A DNA stretch of 64,000 nucleotides, taken from positions 1-64,000 of the forward strand of contig NZ_WODC01000011.1 of NCBI RefSeq assembly GCF_009729555.1, in the 5' to 3' direction. Within the stretch, counting starts at the first letter, position 1; every line of letters starts with the position of its first letter. The notes under the pieces were generated by a model that saw only the letters and a list, made by a program, of their open reading frames with translations, was not told the origin of the DNA and did not search any database. The position numbers and the translations under genes are program-made. Source of the DNA: Pseudodesulfovibrio alkaliphilus (GTDB lineage Bacteria; Desulfobacterota; Desulfovibrionia; Desulfovibrionales; Desulfovibrionaceae). Of this stretch, positions 22,437-32,105 are shown one piece after another.

Positions 22437-24200
22437 ATGTTCAAACGCCACTTCGACAAAGCCTGGGTCCAGAATCTCGCCCTGCTGACAATGCTCGGCC
22501 TGGCGTTCTACTATTTCGCCTTCGTCTTCGAGTTCAAATACGATTTTGACTGGTCCATCTTCGTCAAGGAAGGCCAATACGGCCACATGGGCAAGTTGCT
22601 GCTTGGCGGCCTTAACCTGACCGTCACCATCACCCTCTACTCCACGGCCATCGCCCTGACTCTGGGCACCCTCTTCGGCCTGGCCCGGCTCTCAAGCTTC
22701 AAGCCGGTCTATTATTTCGCCACCTGCTATGTGGAGTTTTTTCGCAACACGCCGCTGCTCATCCAGCTTTTCTTCTGGAATTTCGCCCTGCCCTATGCCT
22801 TTCCCGTGGAGTTGCGCATGCAGCTCTTCGACCTTGATTTCGAATTCTGGATGGCGACCATCGGCACCGGCATCTTCACTGGCGCCTTTGTGGCCGAGAT
22901 CGTCCGCGCCGGCGTGCAATCCATCCCCAAGGGGCTGCTGGAGGCCTCCTACTCCTCGGGTCTCAACTTCAGCCAGACCCTGCGCAAAATCATCCTGCCC
23001 CTGGCATTTCGCGAAATCATCCCGCCCCTTGGCAGCGAGATGCTCAACAACATGAAAAACACCTCGCTGGCCATGACCATCGGCGTGACCGAAGTCTGCT
23101 GGGCCATGCAGGAAATCACCGCCCTGACCTACCATAGCTTCGAAGCCACGGTGGCGGCCACGATCATCTACCTTTCCCTCTCCCTGATCATCGCGGGCCT
23201 GCTCAACCTTGTGAACATCAAGCTGAAAATCATGCCGAGCGGACGCAAGCCGCTGATGCGCAAAGTGGCGGACGCCGTCTTCGCGCCGCTGGGCCTGCTG
23301 GCCAGGGGTATAGAGTATGTGTTGTGGCATCTCCGCCGCCCGGCGGATGCCTCCAGGACCGTCTCGCCACTGCGCCGCCTGCTGCGCAGCTCGCGCAAGG
23401 GGGTCGTGCTGGCGGCCAAGGCCGCCTTCGTCCTCCTGCTGGGCGCGGTGCTGCTCAAGGCCGTTGTGGCCGTGGCCGGATTCAACTTCCAGGTCATCGC
23501 CGACAATTTCGTCACGCTCCTGATCTGGCGCTTCCCCGGCGGCTCGGAAACCGAATTTTTCATGGGTCTGGGCGGTCTGGCCGGTGCGCTGCTCATGGCC
23601 GCCATAGCCATCTCCGGCAGCTTCGTCATTGGCCTGTTCGTAGGCATGGGCCGCACTTCGCGAAACCGCGCCCTGCGGGTGCCCTGCACCATGTACATCG
23701 AACTGATCCGGGGCAACCCCCTGATCATCGTCATCTTCTGGATGTACTTCTTCATCCCCATCATTTTGAAAATCGACCCGCATGTGTTCTGGTCAGCCAC
23801 CATCGCCCTGACCGTTTTCTTCGGCGCATACATCGCCGAAATCGTGCGCGGCGGCATTGAGAACATCCCGCCCGGACAGGTGGAGGCGGCCAAGGCGTCG
23901 GGCCTGACCTACTTCCAGACCATGCGAAAGATCATCCTGCCCCAGGCCCTCAAGCAGATGCTGCCCGCCCTGGTGGGCATGTTCATCGCCGCCTTCAAGG
24001 ACACCTCCCTGGCCTACATCATCGGCGTCATGGAGCTGACCCGGGCGGCCTACGCCATCAACAACCGGATCATGATTCATCCCTTCGAGATATACACCAC
24101 CGTGGCGTTCATGTACTTCGTGTTCAGCTACCTGATGAGCCTGTACGCCAAGCGGCTTGAGCGAAAACTCAGCCCAGAGAGCGTCAGGATTGAAATGTAA
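22437..24200 (+). CDS. Amino acid ABC transporter, two permeases fused in one polypeptide
   Basis: This 587-residue protein carries two complete BPD_transp_1 permease domains in tandem. The first (about 50-265) has the EAA-loop region EASYSSGLNFSQTLRKIILP; the second (about 365-580) has EAAKASGLTYFQTMRKIILP. A linker of about 80 residues between them includes another hydrophobic segment (VLLLGAVLLKAVVAVAGF). Most polar amino-acid systems encode the two as separate genes, as the second operon in this window does. Both EAA loops look intact, so one chain should supply the whole transmembrane pore for the ATPase dimer. GGAAAAAGAG precedes the ATG. Confidence 0.93.
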   Translation: MFKRHFDKAWVQNLALLTMLGLAFYYFAFVFEFKYDFDWSIFVKEGQYGHMGKLLLGGLNLTVTITLYSTAIALTLGTLFGLARLSSFKPVYYFATCYVEFFRNTPLLIQLFFWNFALPYAFPVELRMQLFDLDFEFWMATIGTGIFTGAFVAEIVRAGVQSIPKGLLEASYSSGLNFSQTLRKIILPLAFREIIPPLGSEMLNNMKNTSLAMTIGVTEVCWAMQEITALTYHSFEATVAATIIYLSLSLIIAGLLNLVNIKLKIMPSGRKPLMRKVADAVFAPLGLLARGIEYVLWHLRRPADASRTVSPLRRLLRSSRKGVVLAAKAAFVLLLGAVLLKAVVAVAGFNFQVIADNFVTLLIWRFPGGSETEFFMGLGGLAGALLMAAIAISGSFVIGLFVGMGRTSRNRALRVPCTMYIELIRGNPLIIVIFWMYFFIPIILKIDPHVFWSATIALTVFFGAYIAEIVRGGIENIPPGQVEAAKASGLTYFQTMRKIILPQALKQMLPALVGMFIAAFKDTSLAYIIGVMELTRAAYAINNRIMIHPFEIYTTVAFMYFVFSYLMSLYAKRLERKLSPESVRIEM

Positions 24201-24232
24201 TCTTCCGCCCTGAGACACCAAGGAGAACGCCC

Positions 24233-24637
24233 ATGAGCAAAACCATCATGCAACGCCTGCAAAAAGGCGAAGATCTCGTGGCCGAACTGACCCGCGTATG
24301 CCGCGAAAACAACATCACCCGGGGCGCGGTCCAGGTCATCGGCGCCATGGAGCAGGCCCGTCTCGGCTACTACCACCAGGATGCGCGCACATACGAGACC
24401 CACGCCATCGACCAGCACGTCGAAATCCTGGCGGGCATCGGCAACGTCTCGCTGCTGGACGGTGAAGCCTTTGTCCACCTCCACCTGACACTGGGCGACT
24501 CCACCTGCCGGTGCATGGGCGGCCACGCCATGGAAGGCAACATCATCTTCGCGGCCGAGGCGATCATCACCGAGATCCCGGGCGACACGCTGTCCCGGAC
24601 ATTCGATGAACCCACGGGGCTCAAACTCTGGGCCTGA
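24233..24637 (+). CDS. PCC/DUF296 domain protein
   Basis: This 134-residue protein has the PCC (plant and prokaryote conserved, DUF296) fold pattern: RLQKGEDLVAELTRVCRENN, RGAVQVIGAMEQARLGYY, EILAGIGNVSLLDGEAFVHL, HLTLGDSTCRCMGGHAMEGN. The His-x-His in FVHLHLTLGD and His in GGHAMEG fit the metal-binding residues seen in some trimeric members. AAGGAG precedes the ATG, and it follows the permease by 32 bases, so it is likely co-transcribed with the transporter. Its function in bacteria is poorly defined. Confidence 0.82.
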   Translation: MSKTIMQRLQKGEDLVAELTRVCRENNITRGAVQVIGAMEQARLGYYHQDARTYETHAIDQHVEILAGIGNVSLLDGEAFVHLHLTLGDSTCRCMGGHAMEGNIIFAAEAIITEIPGDTLSRTFDEPTGLKLWA

Positions 24638-24672
24638 TCAAACCACCGACGGCATCAAAAACCGCCCCGACA

Positions 24673-24703
24673 CGCGAGAGGCCCGCTTGTGCGGGCCTTC
24701 GCG
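24673..24703. terminator. Bidirectional terminator between DUF296 and rel genes
   Basis: CGCGAGAGGCCCGC (24673-24686) pairs with GCGGGCCTTCGCG (24691-24703) around TTGT. It sits between convergent genes ending at 24637 and 24740, so it can serve both. Confidence 0.65.
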
Positions 24704-24739
24704 TCAGCAAAATCAGAAACAGACGGCGGAACGCACGGA

Positions 24740-26920
24740 TCAGGACACGCGCAGGGCCTCCTGCACAGCCTTGAGCGCCTTGACCTTGGACAAGGCGCTG
24801 TATAGCTGATCCAGGTCCTTGACCTCCACCGTGAACTCCAGCAGCGAGGTGCCGTCCACCTTGGACTCGAAGCTGCCCGAATCGATGTTGACGTTCTGCT
24901 CGGCCAGCAAGGTGCATATTTTTCCGAGCATGCCGGTTTTGTTGAGGCATTTGATGCGGATTTTTGCCGGATACGGCTTGTCCTCAACGCCTTCCCAGTT
25001 AACGCCAATGAGGCGTTCATCCTCGAAATTCTTGACGTTGTGGCAATCGATACGGTGCACAGTCACACCCCGGCCCCGGGTGATGTAACCGATGATGGGC
25101 TCGCCGGGCAGCGGATTGCAGCAGCTGGCGAAACGGACCAGGACATTGTCCACGCCCGAAATTTGCAGCCCGTCTTTTTTCGGCTTCTTCCTGGCCTCGC
25201 TCTGACTGACGGCGGCCTCATCACGCTCCCGGCCCTTGCGCATGTCCGCGCTTTCGCCATGGATGACGGTATAGAGCTTCTTGACAACCTTGCGCGGCGT
25301 GAACCGCGAGAACCCCACCTGGGTCAGCAGGTCGTCCACGCTGCCGCAATTGAAGCTCTCCACCAACTTGTGGAACTCGCCGTCCTTGATGGTCTTCTGG
25401 ACATTGATGCCCACACGGCGCCCTTCCTTCTCCAGCAACTCCCGGCCCAGGGCTATGGCCCGCTCGCGCTCCACTGTGCGGATGTATTGCTTGATGCGGG
25501 TGCGCGCCTTGGCCGTCTTGACGAACTTGAGCCAGTCGCGACTGGGCATCCGGTTCTTGTCGGTGATGATCTCCACCGAATCGCCGTTCTTCAAGGCCGT
25601 ATGCAGCGGCACGATGCGGCCGTTGACCTTGGCCCCGGCACACTTGTCACCCACCTCCGAGTGGATGGCGTAGGCGAAATCCACGGGAGTAGCGCCCTCG
25701 GGCAGCTCCTTGATGTCGCCGTTGGGCGTGAAGACGTAGACCTCCTCCTGGAACATCTCAAGACGCAGCGAGGCCATGAACTCACGCGGGTCCGACAGCT
25801 CGCGCTGCCAGTCCATGATCTGCCTCAGCCAAGTGTAGCGCTCGGCGTCACGGCTGCCGGCTGTCCGGGCCCGTTTGCTCCCCTTTCCCACCTCCTTGTA
25901 CTGCCAGTGGGCTGCCACGCCGTACTCGGCGATGCGGTTCATTTCCTCGGTGCGGATCTGGACCTCGATGCGCTCCCCGTCCGGGCCGATAACGGTGGAG
26001 TGCAGACTCTGGTACATGTTGGCCTTGGGGATGGAGATGTAATCCTTGAACCGGCCGGGCACAGGTCGCCAGATGGAGTGAATAAGGCCCAGGACTGCGT
26101 AACAGTCCTTGATGGATTTCAGGATGATGCGAAAGGCGATGAGATCGTATATTTCGTCGAAGGTCAGCCCCTGCTGCTCCATCTTGACGTGAATGGAGTG
26201 CAGGTGCTTGGTGCGGCCGTAGACGCGCCCCTTGATCTTGTTCTTGCGCAGCATGTCCTCGATCAGGTCGATGACCTTCTCGATGTAGGGCTCGCCTGCG
26301 GCACGGTGCTCGGACACGGCCTGACTGAGTTGGTCAAAGACATCGGGCTTGAGGTAGCGCAGGCAGAGATCCTCAAGTTCGGTCTTGACCCGGTGCAGCC
26401 CCAGACGGTTGGCCAGAGGGGCGTAGATGTCCTGGGTCTCCTGGGCGATAAGGCGGCGCTTGACCGGCTTCATGAACTCCAGGGTGCGCATGTTGTGCAG
26501 CCGGTCGGCCAGCTTGACCATGAGCACCCGGATGTCCTCGGCCATGGCCAGGATGAGCTTGCGGATGTTCTCGGCCTGCTGCACGGCCTTGGACTCGAAA
26601 TCCATCTGGCTGATCTTGGTCACGCCATCCACGATGTCGGCCACGTCCGAGCCGAAGATGTCCTCGATTTCGTCCACAGAGGCCTGGGTGTCCTCCACGG
26701 TGTCGTGCAGCAGACCGGCGGCCACCGTGGCCTCGTCGAGCTGCATCTCAGCCAGCAGATAGGCCACGTTCATGGGGTGCGAGATGTACGGCTCGCCCGA
26801 GCGGCGGACTACGCCGTCATGCGCCTGAGCGGAAAAAATATAGGCCCGCTGAATCAGGTCCAGGTCGGGATTCTCTATGTACGACGCCACCTTGTCGGTG
26901 ATCTGATTGATGCGAATCAT
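24740..26920 (-). CDS. Bifunctional (p)ppGpp synthetase/hydrolase (RelA/SpoT family)
   Basis: This 726-residue Rel enzyme makes and degrades the stringent-response alarmone. The N-terminal hydrolase has HD-domain residues (GLLHDTVEDTQ, ADRLHNMRTLEF). The synthetase domain contains GRTKHLHSIHVKM, DLIAFRIIL and RFKDYIS; the basic RFKD loop is typical of bifunctional enzymes. TGS (VYVFTPNGDIKELPEGATPV at its start), conserved-Cys (RFASCCNPLPGEPIIGYI) and C-terminal ACT domains follow. The ATG at 26920 lies 15 bases downstream of the stop of the peptide-binding lipoprotein gene. As only one Rel appears here, it probably has both activities. Confidence 0.95.
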   Translation of the reverse strand: MIRINQITDKVASYIENPDLDLIQRAYIFSAQAHDGVVRRSGEPYISHPMNVAYLLAEMQLDEATVAAGLLHDTVEDTQASVDEIEDIFGSDVADIVDGVTKISQMDFESKAVQQAENIRKLILAMAEDIRVLMVKLADRLHNMRTLEFMKPVKRRLIAQETQDIYAPLANRLGLHRVKTELEDLCLRYLKPDVFDQLSQAVSEHRAAGEPYIEKVIDLIEDMLRKNKIKGRVYGRTKHLHSIHVKMEQQGLTFDEIYDLIAFRIILKSIKDCYAVLGLIHSIWRPVPGRFKDYISIPKANMYQSLHSTVIGPDGERIEVQIRTEEMNRIAEYGVAAHWQYKEVGKGSKRARTAGSRDAERYTWLRQIMDWQRELSDPREFMASLRLEMFQEEVYVFTPNGDIKELPEGATPVDFAYAIHSEVGDKCAGAKVNGRIVPLHTALKNGDSVEIITDKNRMPSRDWLKFVKTAKARTRIKQYIRTVERERAIALGRELLEKEGRRVGINVQKTIKDGEFHKLVESFNCGSVDDLLTQVGFSRFTPRKVVKKLYTVIHGESADMRKGRERDEAAVSQSEARKKPKKDGLQISGVDNVLVRFASCCNPLPGEPIIGYITRGRGVTVHRIDCHNVKNFEDERLIGVNWEGVEDKPYPAKIRIKCLNKTGMLGKICTLLAEQNVNIDSGSFESKVDGTSLLEFTVEVKDLDQLYSALSKVKALKAVQEALRVS

Positions 26921-26935
26921 GGGGCCTTCTTGATC

Positions 26936-28573
26936 CTAAGGCTGCATTTGCAGCGACTTCGGTATCCACCACTCGGGGAAATTGTAGGTGATGCCCGCCG
27001 GAGCAGCCTGAATATTCTGCACCCGAGCCTGGACGATGGGCAAGGATTTCGGCACATACAGGAAGCTGTAGGGCACGTCGTCGTGCAGGATGCGCTGCAC
27101 TGCATCATAAATGGGCTTGCGCTGGGCCGGATCGACCAGCCTGCGGCCCCGCTCGAGCAGGTCGTCCAACTCCGGGTTGACGTAGCGCGTGAAGTTGAGC
27201 CCCCGCTCCACGGCCTGGGATGAATGCCAGACGCTGTATATATCCGGGTCCTGGAGAATGTTCCAGCTGAGTATCACGGCATCGAAACGCCCCTTGTCCA
27301 CGAATTCGTTGATGAAAGCCGCCCATTCCACGGTGCGCAGCTCCACCTTGATGCCCACGTCCGCGAGCCGCTGCTGGATGATCACCCCGGCCTTGATACG
27401 CTGGGTGTTGCCCTGATTGGTAATGATGGAAAAGGCGAAGGGAACCCCGTCCCTGTCCAGCAGACCGTCGCCGTTGGAATCACTCCAGCCCGCCTCGGCC
27501 AGCAGAGCCCTGGCCAGCCCGGGATCATATTCCCGCGGAACCACATCCTCGTTGTATTGCCAGGTGCCCGGATTGTATGGCCCGTTGGCCGCCTCGCCCA
27601 GGCCGAAGAGCACTCCCTCGACCAATTCGCGCCGGTTGATGGCATAGTCAATGGCCCGGCGCACCCTGACATCACGAAAAAACGGATGCCTCATGTTGAA
27701 ACCCAGAAAGGCATAGCCGGACGCCAGGTATTCGAACTTCCGAAAACTGCCGTCCCAGCCGGGGCCGGTGGTCTGGTAAAGGTATTGCAGCGGCGTCAGC
27801 GTCATGATGTCGAGATTTCCCGCCTTAAGCTCCAGGAACTGGGTGGAGAGATCCGGGATCATGCGATAGATCACCCTGTCGACATGGGGCCTTCCCTCGA
27901 AATAATCCGGGTTGGCCTCCAGCACGATACGGGTTCCCGGCGTCCATTCCCTGAGCTTGAAGGGTCCGGCCCCCAGAGGCTGGCGGCTGTACCGTGTATC
28001 CAGAAGATTTTCCCCCTCCAGGGCATGCTTGGGCAAGATGTCCATGGCCCAGGTGATAAGCGCCTTGGCAAAGGGCTGGTCGTACTCCACCTCAAAGGAG
28101 AACGGGCCGGTCAGACGGAACGCCTTGACCGCCTTGAAATTCTCCGCATAGGCGGTGGGCGTCTGCGGATCGATCATCAGCCGGTAGGTGAACTCCACAT
28201 CCTCGGCCGTGAGCGGCTGGCCATCGAACCAGCGGATGTCCTCGCGCAGGGTGAACCGAAGCAGCCGCCCCTCGTCAAGCACCTCAAAGGACTTGGCGGC
28301 ATGAGGCACGAGCTCGATGTCCTTGTCGTACTTGATGAGACTGACATAAATATACGAGGACAGGGTGTGGGAGGACGAAGAGGTGGAAAGCATGGAAATG
28401 AGGTTGTCTGGCTCGCCGAGCATGGCTTCAACCAGGGTGCCCCCGTCCTCCGGCGCGGCCGGAATGGACGCAGGGTCCACAGGCCGTACGGGCGTGGCCG
28501 GTCCGCCGCCCTCGCCGCAAGCAGCGACAAGGGACATGACCAGGAAGAGGAGGAACAGGACAGGCAGTCTCAT
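26936..28573 (-). CDS. Peptide/oligopeptide ABC-type binding lipoprotein (SBP family 5), orphan
   Basis: This 545-residue exported lipoprotein has a lipobox LVAAC at about residues 14-18 (MRLPVLFLLFLVMSLVAACG). It follows the family 5 binding-protein layout: GGTLVEAMLGEPDNLIS, LREDIRWFDGQPLTAEDVEF, GAGPFKLREWTPG, DYAINRRELVEGVL. The ATG at 28573 is preferred over a TTG at 28585. No permease or ATPase genes of this class are nearby; it is followed directly by the rel gene. It may serve a transporter encoded elsewhere or act as a stand-alone receptor. Confidence 0.9.
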   Translation of the reverse strand: MRLPVLFLLFLVMSLVAACGEGGGPATPVRPVDPASIPAAPEDGGTLVEAMLGEPDNLISMLSTSSSSHTLSSYIYVSLIKYDKDIELVPHAAKSFEVLDEGRLLRFTLREDIRWFDGQPLTAEDVEFTYRLMIDPQTPTAYAENFKAVKAFRLTGPFSFEVEYDQPFAKALITWAMDILPKHALEGENLLDTRYSRQPLGAGPFKLREWTPGTRIVLEANPDYFEGRPHVDRVIYRMIPDLSTQFLELKAGNLDIMTLTPLQYLYQTTGPGWDGSFRKFEYLASGYAFLGFNMRHPFFRDVRVRRAIDYAINRRELVEGVLFGLGEAANGPYNPGTWQYNEDVVPREYDPGLARALLAEAGWSDSNGDGLLDRDGVPFAFSIITNQGNTQRIKAGVIIQQRLADVGIKVELRTVEWAAFINEFVDKGRFDAVILSWNILQDPDIYSVWHSSQAVERGLNFTRYVNPELDDLLERGRRLVDPAQRKPIYDAVQRILHDDVPYSFLYVPKSLPIVQARVQNIQAAPAGITYNFPEWWIPKSLQMQP

Positions 28574-28770
28574 TTTTTCTTGCAAAACTATGGGGCTTGG
28601 ACCATATACTTGGGAGAGCGTCGGCCGCTTCGTTCACTATGAACCAATGAACTTGAAAAGCCAAGTGGACGAAAGGCTGCGCACAGGTTTTTTATTCAGC
28701 TTGCCCAATGCCGTGGATACGGGTATGCACACGTGTTCAACGATACCGGCAAGCGACAGAGAGTGCGCGA

Positions 28771-31700
28771 ATGAGCAGCGGCGAAGAACAAATAGTCAAG
28801 TCAATCCTCCAGAACTTTATCGGCGACAGCATCCCGGAATACATTCTGGAGGGTGCCCGTGAGGTCGTTGCGGCCAACGGGGTCTCCAAGCTTGACCTCA
28901 AGAAACGCGACCAGTACTGGGACATTGACGGCCAGGTACAGGGCGACGATTTCCAGAACTACACCTCCGAAATCGGCATCAATTTAAGCGATCGGAGCAT
29001 CAATTTCTATTGCAACTGCCCGGACTCCTTCTCCGGGGTCTGCCGCCATGTGGCAGCCACCGCAGTCAAGCTGTTCAAGTCGCTGAACTCGGAATCCGGG
29101 GAAAAGGCGCCGATCACGCGCACGGACTGGCGGCAGACGTTCCGCCCCTTTTTCGCCACCGAACTGGAGCCCGAGGCCGGTCGGCACTACCTCATCTACC
29201 GCATATTCCCGGAACTGGGTCGGCTCCAGGTGGCCTTCTTCCGCGCCCGCCAGAACAAGTCCGGCATCTCCCAGGTGCAAAACGAGATCACCCTGGCCCA
29301 GATCGTGGAGAATCCCGACTGGTGCGACACCTCCCCGGCCCTGCCGGGCGTGGCCGAGCAGATCGGCCACTACCTTGACTACTGGGGGCATCGGGTCGAG
29401 ATCCCTGCGGGTCTGCATTCCTGGTTCTTCCGCGCCGTAAAGAACGAATACTATCTCTTCCTGCGCGATACCGACCAGCCGGTGACCATCGAATCCAAGA
29501 CCATGCAGCTCAAGCTCTCCCCCACCCTGAGCGAAGACGGGCTGATGTTCGACATTCTTCTGTCCCGCGAAGACAAGATGCCCTTCTCCATCACCAACGA
29601 GGAGGAGATCTACTTCTACGGCCGACTCCCGCTCTGGGTCTATTACAAGAACTCCTTCTACCCGGTGCAGACCGGCCTTGATCCCAAGCTGGTGCAGGGA
29701 ATGGTGGAGAAAAAGCCCATCGTGCCCCACGCCGACGTGTCCGAATTCCTTGATCGCGTCTGGACACGCATCCCGGTCTCGGACCTGTACGGCCAGGAAG
29801 ACTTCCTGGAGCGTGTGGGGCCGATATTCCAGGATGCGGAATACAATCCCAAGCTCTTCCTCGACGAGGAGGGGAGCCTGCTTGTCCTCAAGGTCCAGAA
29901 CATCTACGAGAACGAACACGGCGAATTCATCATGCCCGGGCCCAACCCGGACCTCCAAACAGGCAGCTACCACGCCGAAGGCAAGAGCTATCTGATCCGC
30001 CGCGCCCAGGACGAAGAAGCCAACCTGCTGGCCGAATTGCAGGACATGAATTTTCAACCAAGAAGCAACCATATCTGGTTCATGGAGCAGGAGGAGGCCA
30101 TCAACTTCCTCCTCGACCACTATCCGCAGTTGGTTGAGGCCTACCGCGTCTACGGCGAACAGAACCTGACCCGCTACAAGGTGCGGACCACCCAGCCCGT
30201 GGTGGTGGCCGAAGTGGAATCGGACGAGGAAGACAAGTGGTTCAACCTTGAACTCTCCGTGGAATACGACGACCAGCGCGTCCCCATCGACGTGATCTGG
30301 GAGGCGTGGACCAAGGGCAAGCGCTACGTGCAGCTCAAGGACGGCTCCTACACCAGTCTGCCCGAATCCTGGCTGGAAAAGCTGGGCCACAAACTCAAGG
30401 CCCTCGGCTTTGACCCTGAAAAGGCACCCAAGAAGCAGTTCAACCAGTTCGAGGCCCCGGTCCTCGACAAGATCCTTGAGGACCTGCCCCAGGCCCACAC
30501 CGACGAATACTTCGTCAAACTCAGAGAAAAAATAAACAACTTCAGAGAAATAAAAACTGTCGAGCAGCCCAAACGGCTCCAGGCAACCCTGCGTCCCTAC
30601 CAGGTTCAGGGCCTTAGCTATCTCAACTTCCTGCGCGAGTACGGGTTCGGCGGCATCCTGGCCGACGAAATGGGGCTTGGCAAGACCATCCAGACCCTGT
30701 CCTACATCCAGTCCCTGGTGGATTCCGGCGTGGAAAGGCCAAACCTGATCATCGTACCTACCTCGGTACTGCCCAACTGGGAGCGCGAGGCGCAAAAATT
30801 CGTCCCTGACCTCAAGCGGCTGACCATCTACGGTGCCAAGCGCGACGACCTCTTCCAGCACATCAAGAATTCGAACCTGGTCATCACAACCTATGCCCTG
30901 CTGCGCCGCGACCTGGACGAGCTGCTCAAGTACGATTATGCCAGCGTCATTCTCGACGAAGCGCAAAACATCAAAAACCCCAACACCATAACGGCCCGCT
31001 CGGTGCGCAAGCTTGAGGCCGACCTGCGTGTCTGCCTCTCGGGCACCCCCATTGAGAACAATCTTTTCGAGCTGTGGTCGCTCTTCGAGTTCCTCATGCC
31101 CGGCTTCCTCGGCTCGCAGCACTCCTTCCAGCGCGGCATCGTCAAGCCCATCAAGGACGGCGACGAAGAAACGCTGGACTATCTGCGCTCCCGCGTGAAG
31201 CCCTTCATCCTGCGCCGCACCAAGTCCGAGGTGGCCAAGGACCTGCCGCCCAAGATCGAGACCACCCACTACTGCGAGCTGGTGGATGAGCAGCGTGATC
31301 TGTATAACGCCCTGGCTAAGAAACTTAAGGACCAAGTGCTGCGCGATGTGGAGGAGAAGGGCATGGCCAAGAGCCAGATGTCCATTCTCGACGCCCTGCT
31401 CAAACTTCGCCAGATCTGCTGCCACCCGCGTCTGCTCAAGCTCGACATGCCCGGAGTTTCCACCAACCTGCCATCCGGCAAGTTCGACGCCTTCAAGGAT
31501 CTGGTGGTGGACATCATCGAGGGAGGGCACAAGGTGCTGGTCTTCTCCCAGTTTGTACGCATGCTCCATGTCATCCGCAACTGGCTGCAAATCCGGGAAA
31601 TCCCCTTCGCATACCTCGACGGGTCATCCAAGGACCGCTTCGAACAGGTGGACCGGTTCAACGAGAACCCGGACATCCCCATCTTCCTCATCTCGCTCAA

Positions 31701-31980
31701 GGCGGGCGGCACCGGCCTCAACCTGACCAGCGCCGACTACGTCATCCACTACGATCCGTGGTGGAACCCGGCCGTGGAGAACCAGGCCACGGACCGCACC
31801 CACCGCATTGGCCAGAAACGACAGGTGTTCGCCTACAAGATGATCTGCCAGAACACGGTGGAAGAACGCATCCTCAAGCTCCAGGAGCAGAAGAAGGACG
31901 TGGCCGAAGCCATCATCCCCGGCCAGTCCGCCCTCAAGGGACTGACCCGCGACGACCTCGAAATGCTCTTTGAGATATGA
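28771..31980 (+). CDS. SWIM-type zinc-finger SNF2-family DEAD/DEAH helicase
   Basis: This 1069-residue protein has an N-terminal SWIM zinc finger (about 79-97, FYCNCPDSFSGVCRHV, the CxCx7CxH pattern) and a long middle region. The SNF2 ATPase domain carries DEMGLGKTIQT (about 632-642), DEAQ (about 729-732) and SGTPIENNLFELWS, and the helicase C-terminal domain carries VLVFSQFVRMLH, SLKAGGTGLNLTSADYV and ATDRTHRIGQ. The order SWIM-SNF2_N-Helicase_C is the usual one for bacterial HepA-type proteins, thought to remodel protein-DNA complexes. The ATG at 28771 has only a weak upstream AGAGAG. No restriction or defence genes flank it, so a housekeeping role is as likely as defence. Confidence 0.93.
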   Translation: MSSGEEQIVKSILQNFIGDSIPEYILEGAREVVAANGVSKLDLKKRDQYWDIDGQVQGDDFQNYTSEIGINLSDRSINFYCNCPDSFSGVCRHVAATAVKLFKSLNSESGEKAPITRTDWRQTFRPFFATELEPEAGRHYLIYRIFPELGRLQVAFFRARQNKSGISQVQNEITLAQIVENPDWCDTSPALPGVAEQIGHYLDYWGHRVEIPAGLHSWFFRAVKNEYYLFLRDTDQPVTIESKTMQLKLSPTLSEDGLMFDILLSREDKMPFSITNEEEIYFYGRLPLWVYYKNSFYPVQTGLDPKLVQGMVEKKPIVPHADVSEFLDRVWTRIPVSDLYGQEDFLERVGPIFQDAEYNPKLFLDEEGSLLVLKVQNIYENEHGEFIMPGPNPDLQTGSYHAEGKSYLIRRAQDEEANLLAELQDMNFQPRSNHIWFMEQEEAINFLLDHYPQLVEAYRVYGEQNLTRYKVRTTQPVVVAEVESDEEDKWFNLELSVEYDDQRVPIDVIWEAWTKGKRYVQLKDGSYTSLPESWLEKLGHKLKALGFDPEKAPKKQFNQFEAPVLDKILEDLPQAHTDEYFVKLREKINNFREIKTVEQPKRLQATLRPYQVQGLSYLNFLREYGFGGILADEMGLGKTIQTLSYIQSLVDSGVERPNLIIVPTSVLPNWEREAQKFVPDLKRLTIYGAKRDDLFQHIKNSNLVITTYALLRRDLDELLKYDYASVILDEAQNIKNPNTITARSVRKLEADLRVCLSGTPIENNLFELWSLFEFLMPGFLGSQHSFQRGIVKPIKDGDEETLDYLRSRVKPFILRRTKSEVAKDLPPKIETTHYCELVDEQRDLYNALAKKLKDQVLRDVEEKGMAKSQMSILDALLKLRQICCHPRLLKLDMPGVSTNLPSGKFDAFKDLVVDIIEGGHKVLVFSQFVRMLHVIRNWLQIREIPFAYLDGSSKDRFEQVDRFNENPDIPIFLISLKAGGTGLNLTSADYVIHYDPWWNPAVENQATDRTHRIGQKRQVFAYKMICQNTVEERILKLQEQKKDVAEAIIPGQSALKGLTRDDLEMLFEI

Positions 31981-32105
31981 GCCGCGCCCTACGAATAACA
32001 GGAAAGATTCCTGTTTACCCCGCCGCTCCACTCTGCTAAGGCACTGGGCGGGACACGGGTTTGTGTGCCGCAGTGCCGAACGACCACAGCGACAGGACAC
32101 GACGC

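Noticed and set aside
28984-31590. An 868-codon open frame on the minus strand opposite the SNF2 helicase, and similarly long antisense frames at 25040-27223 and 34644-37403
   Set aside because: They mirror GC-rich, strongly biased real genes on the other strand; composition is His/Gly/Val/Leu/Asp-rich without domain patterns and no ribosome sites fit.
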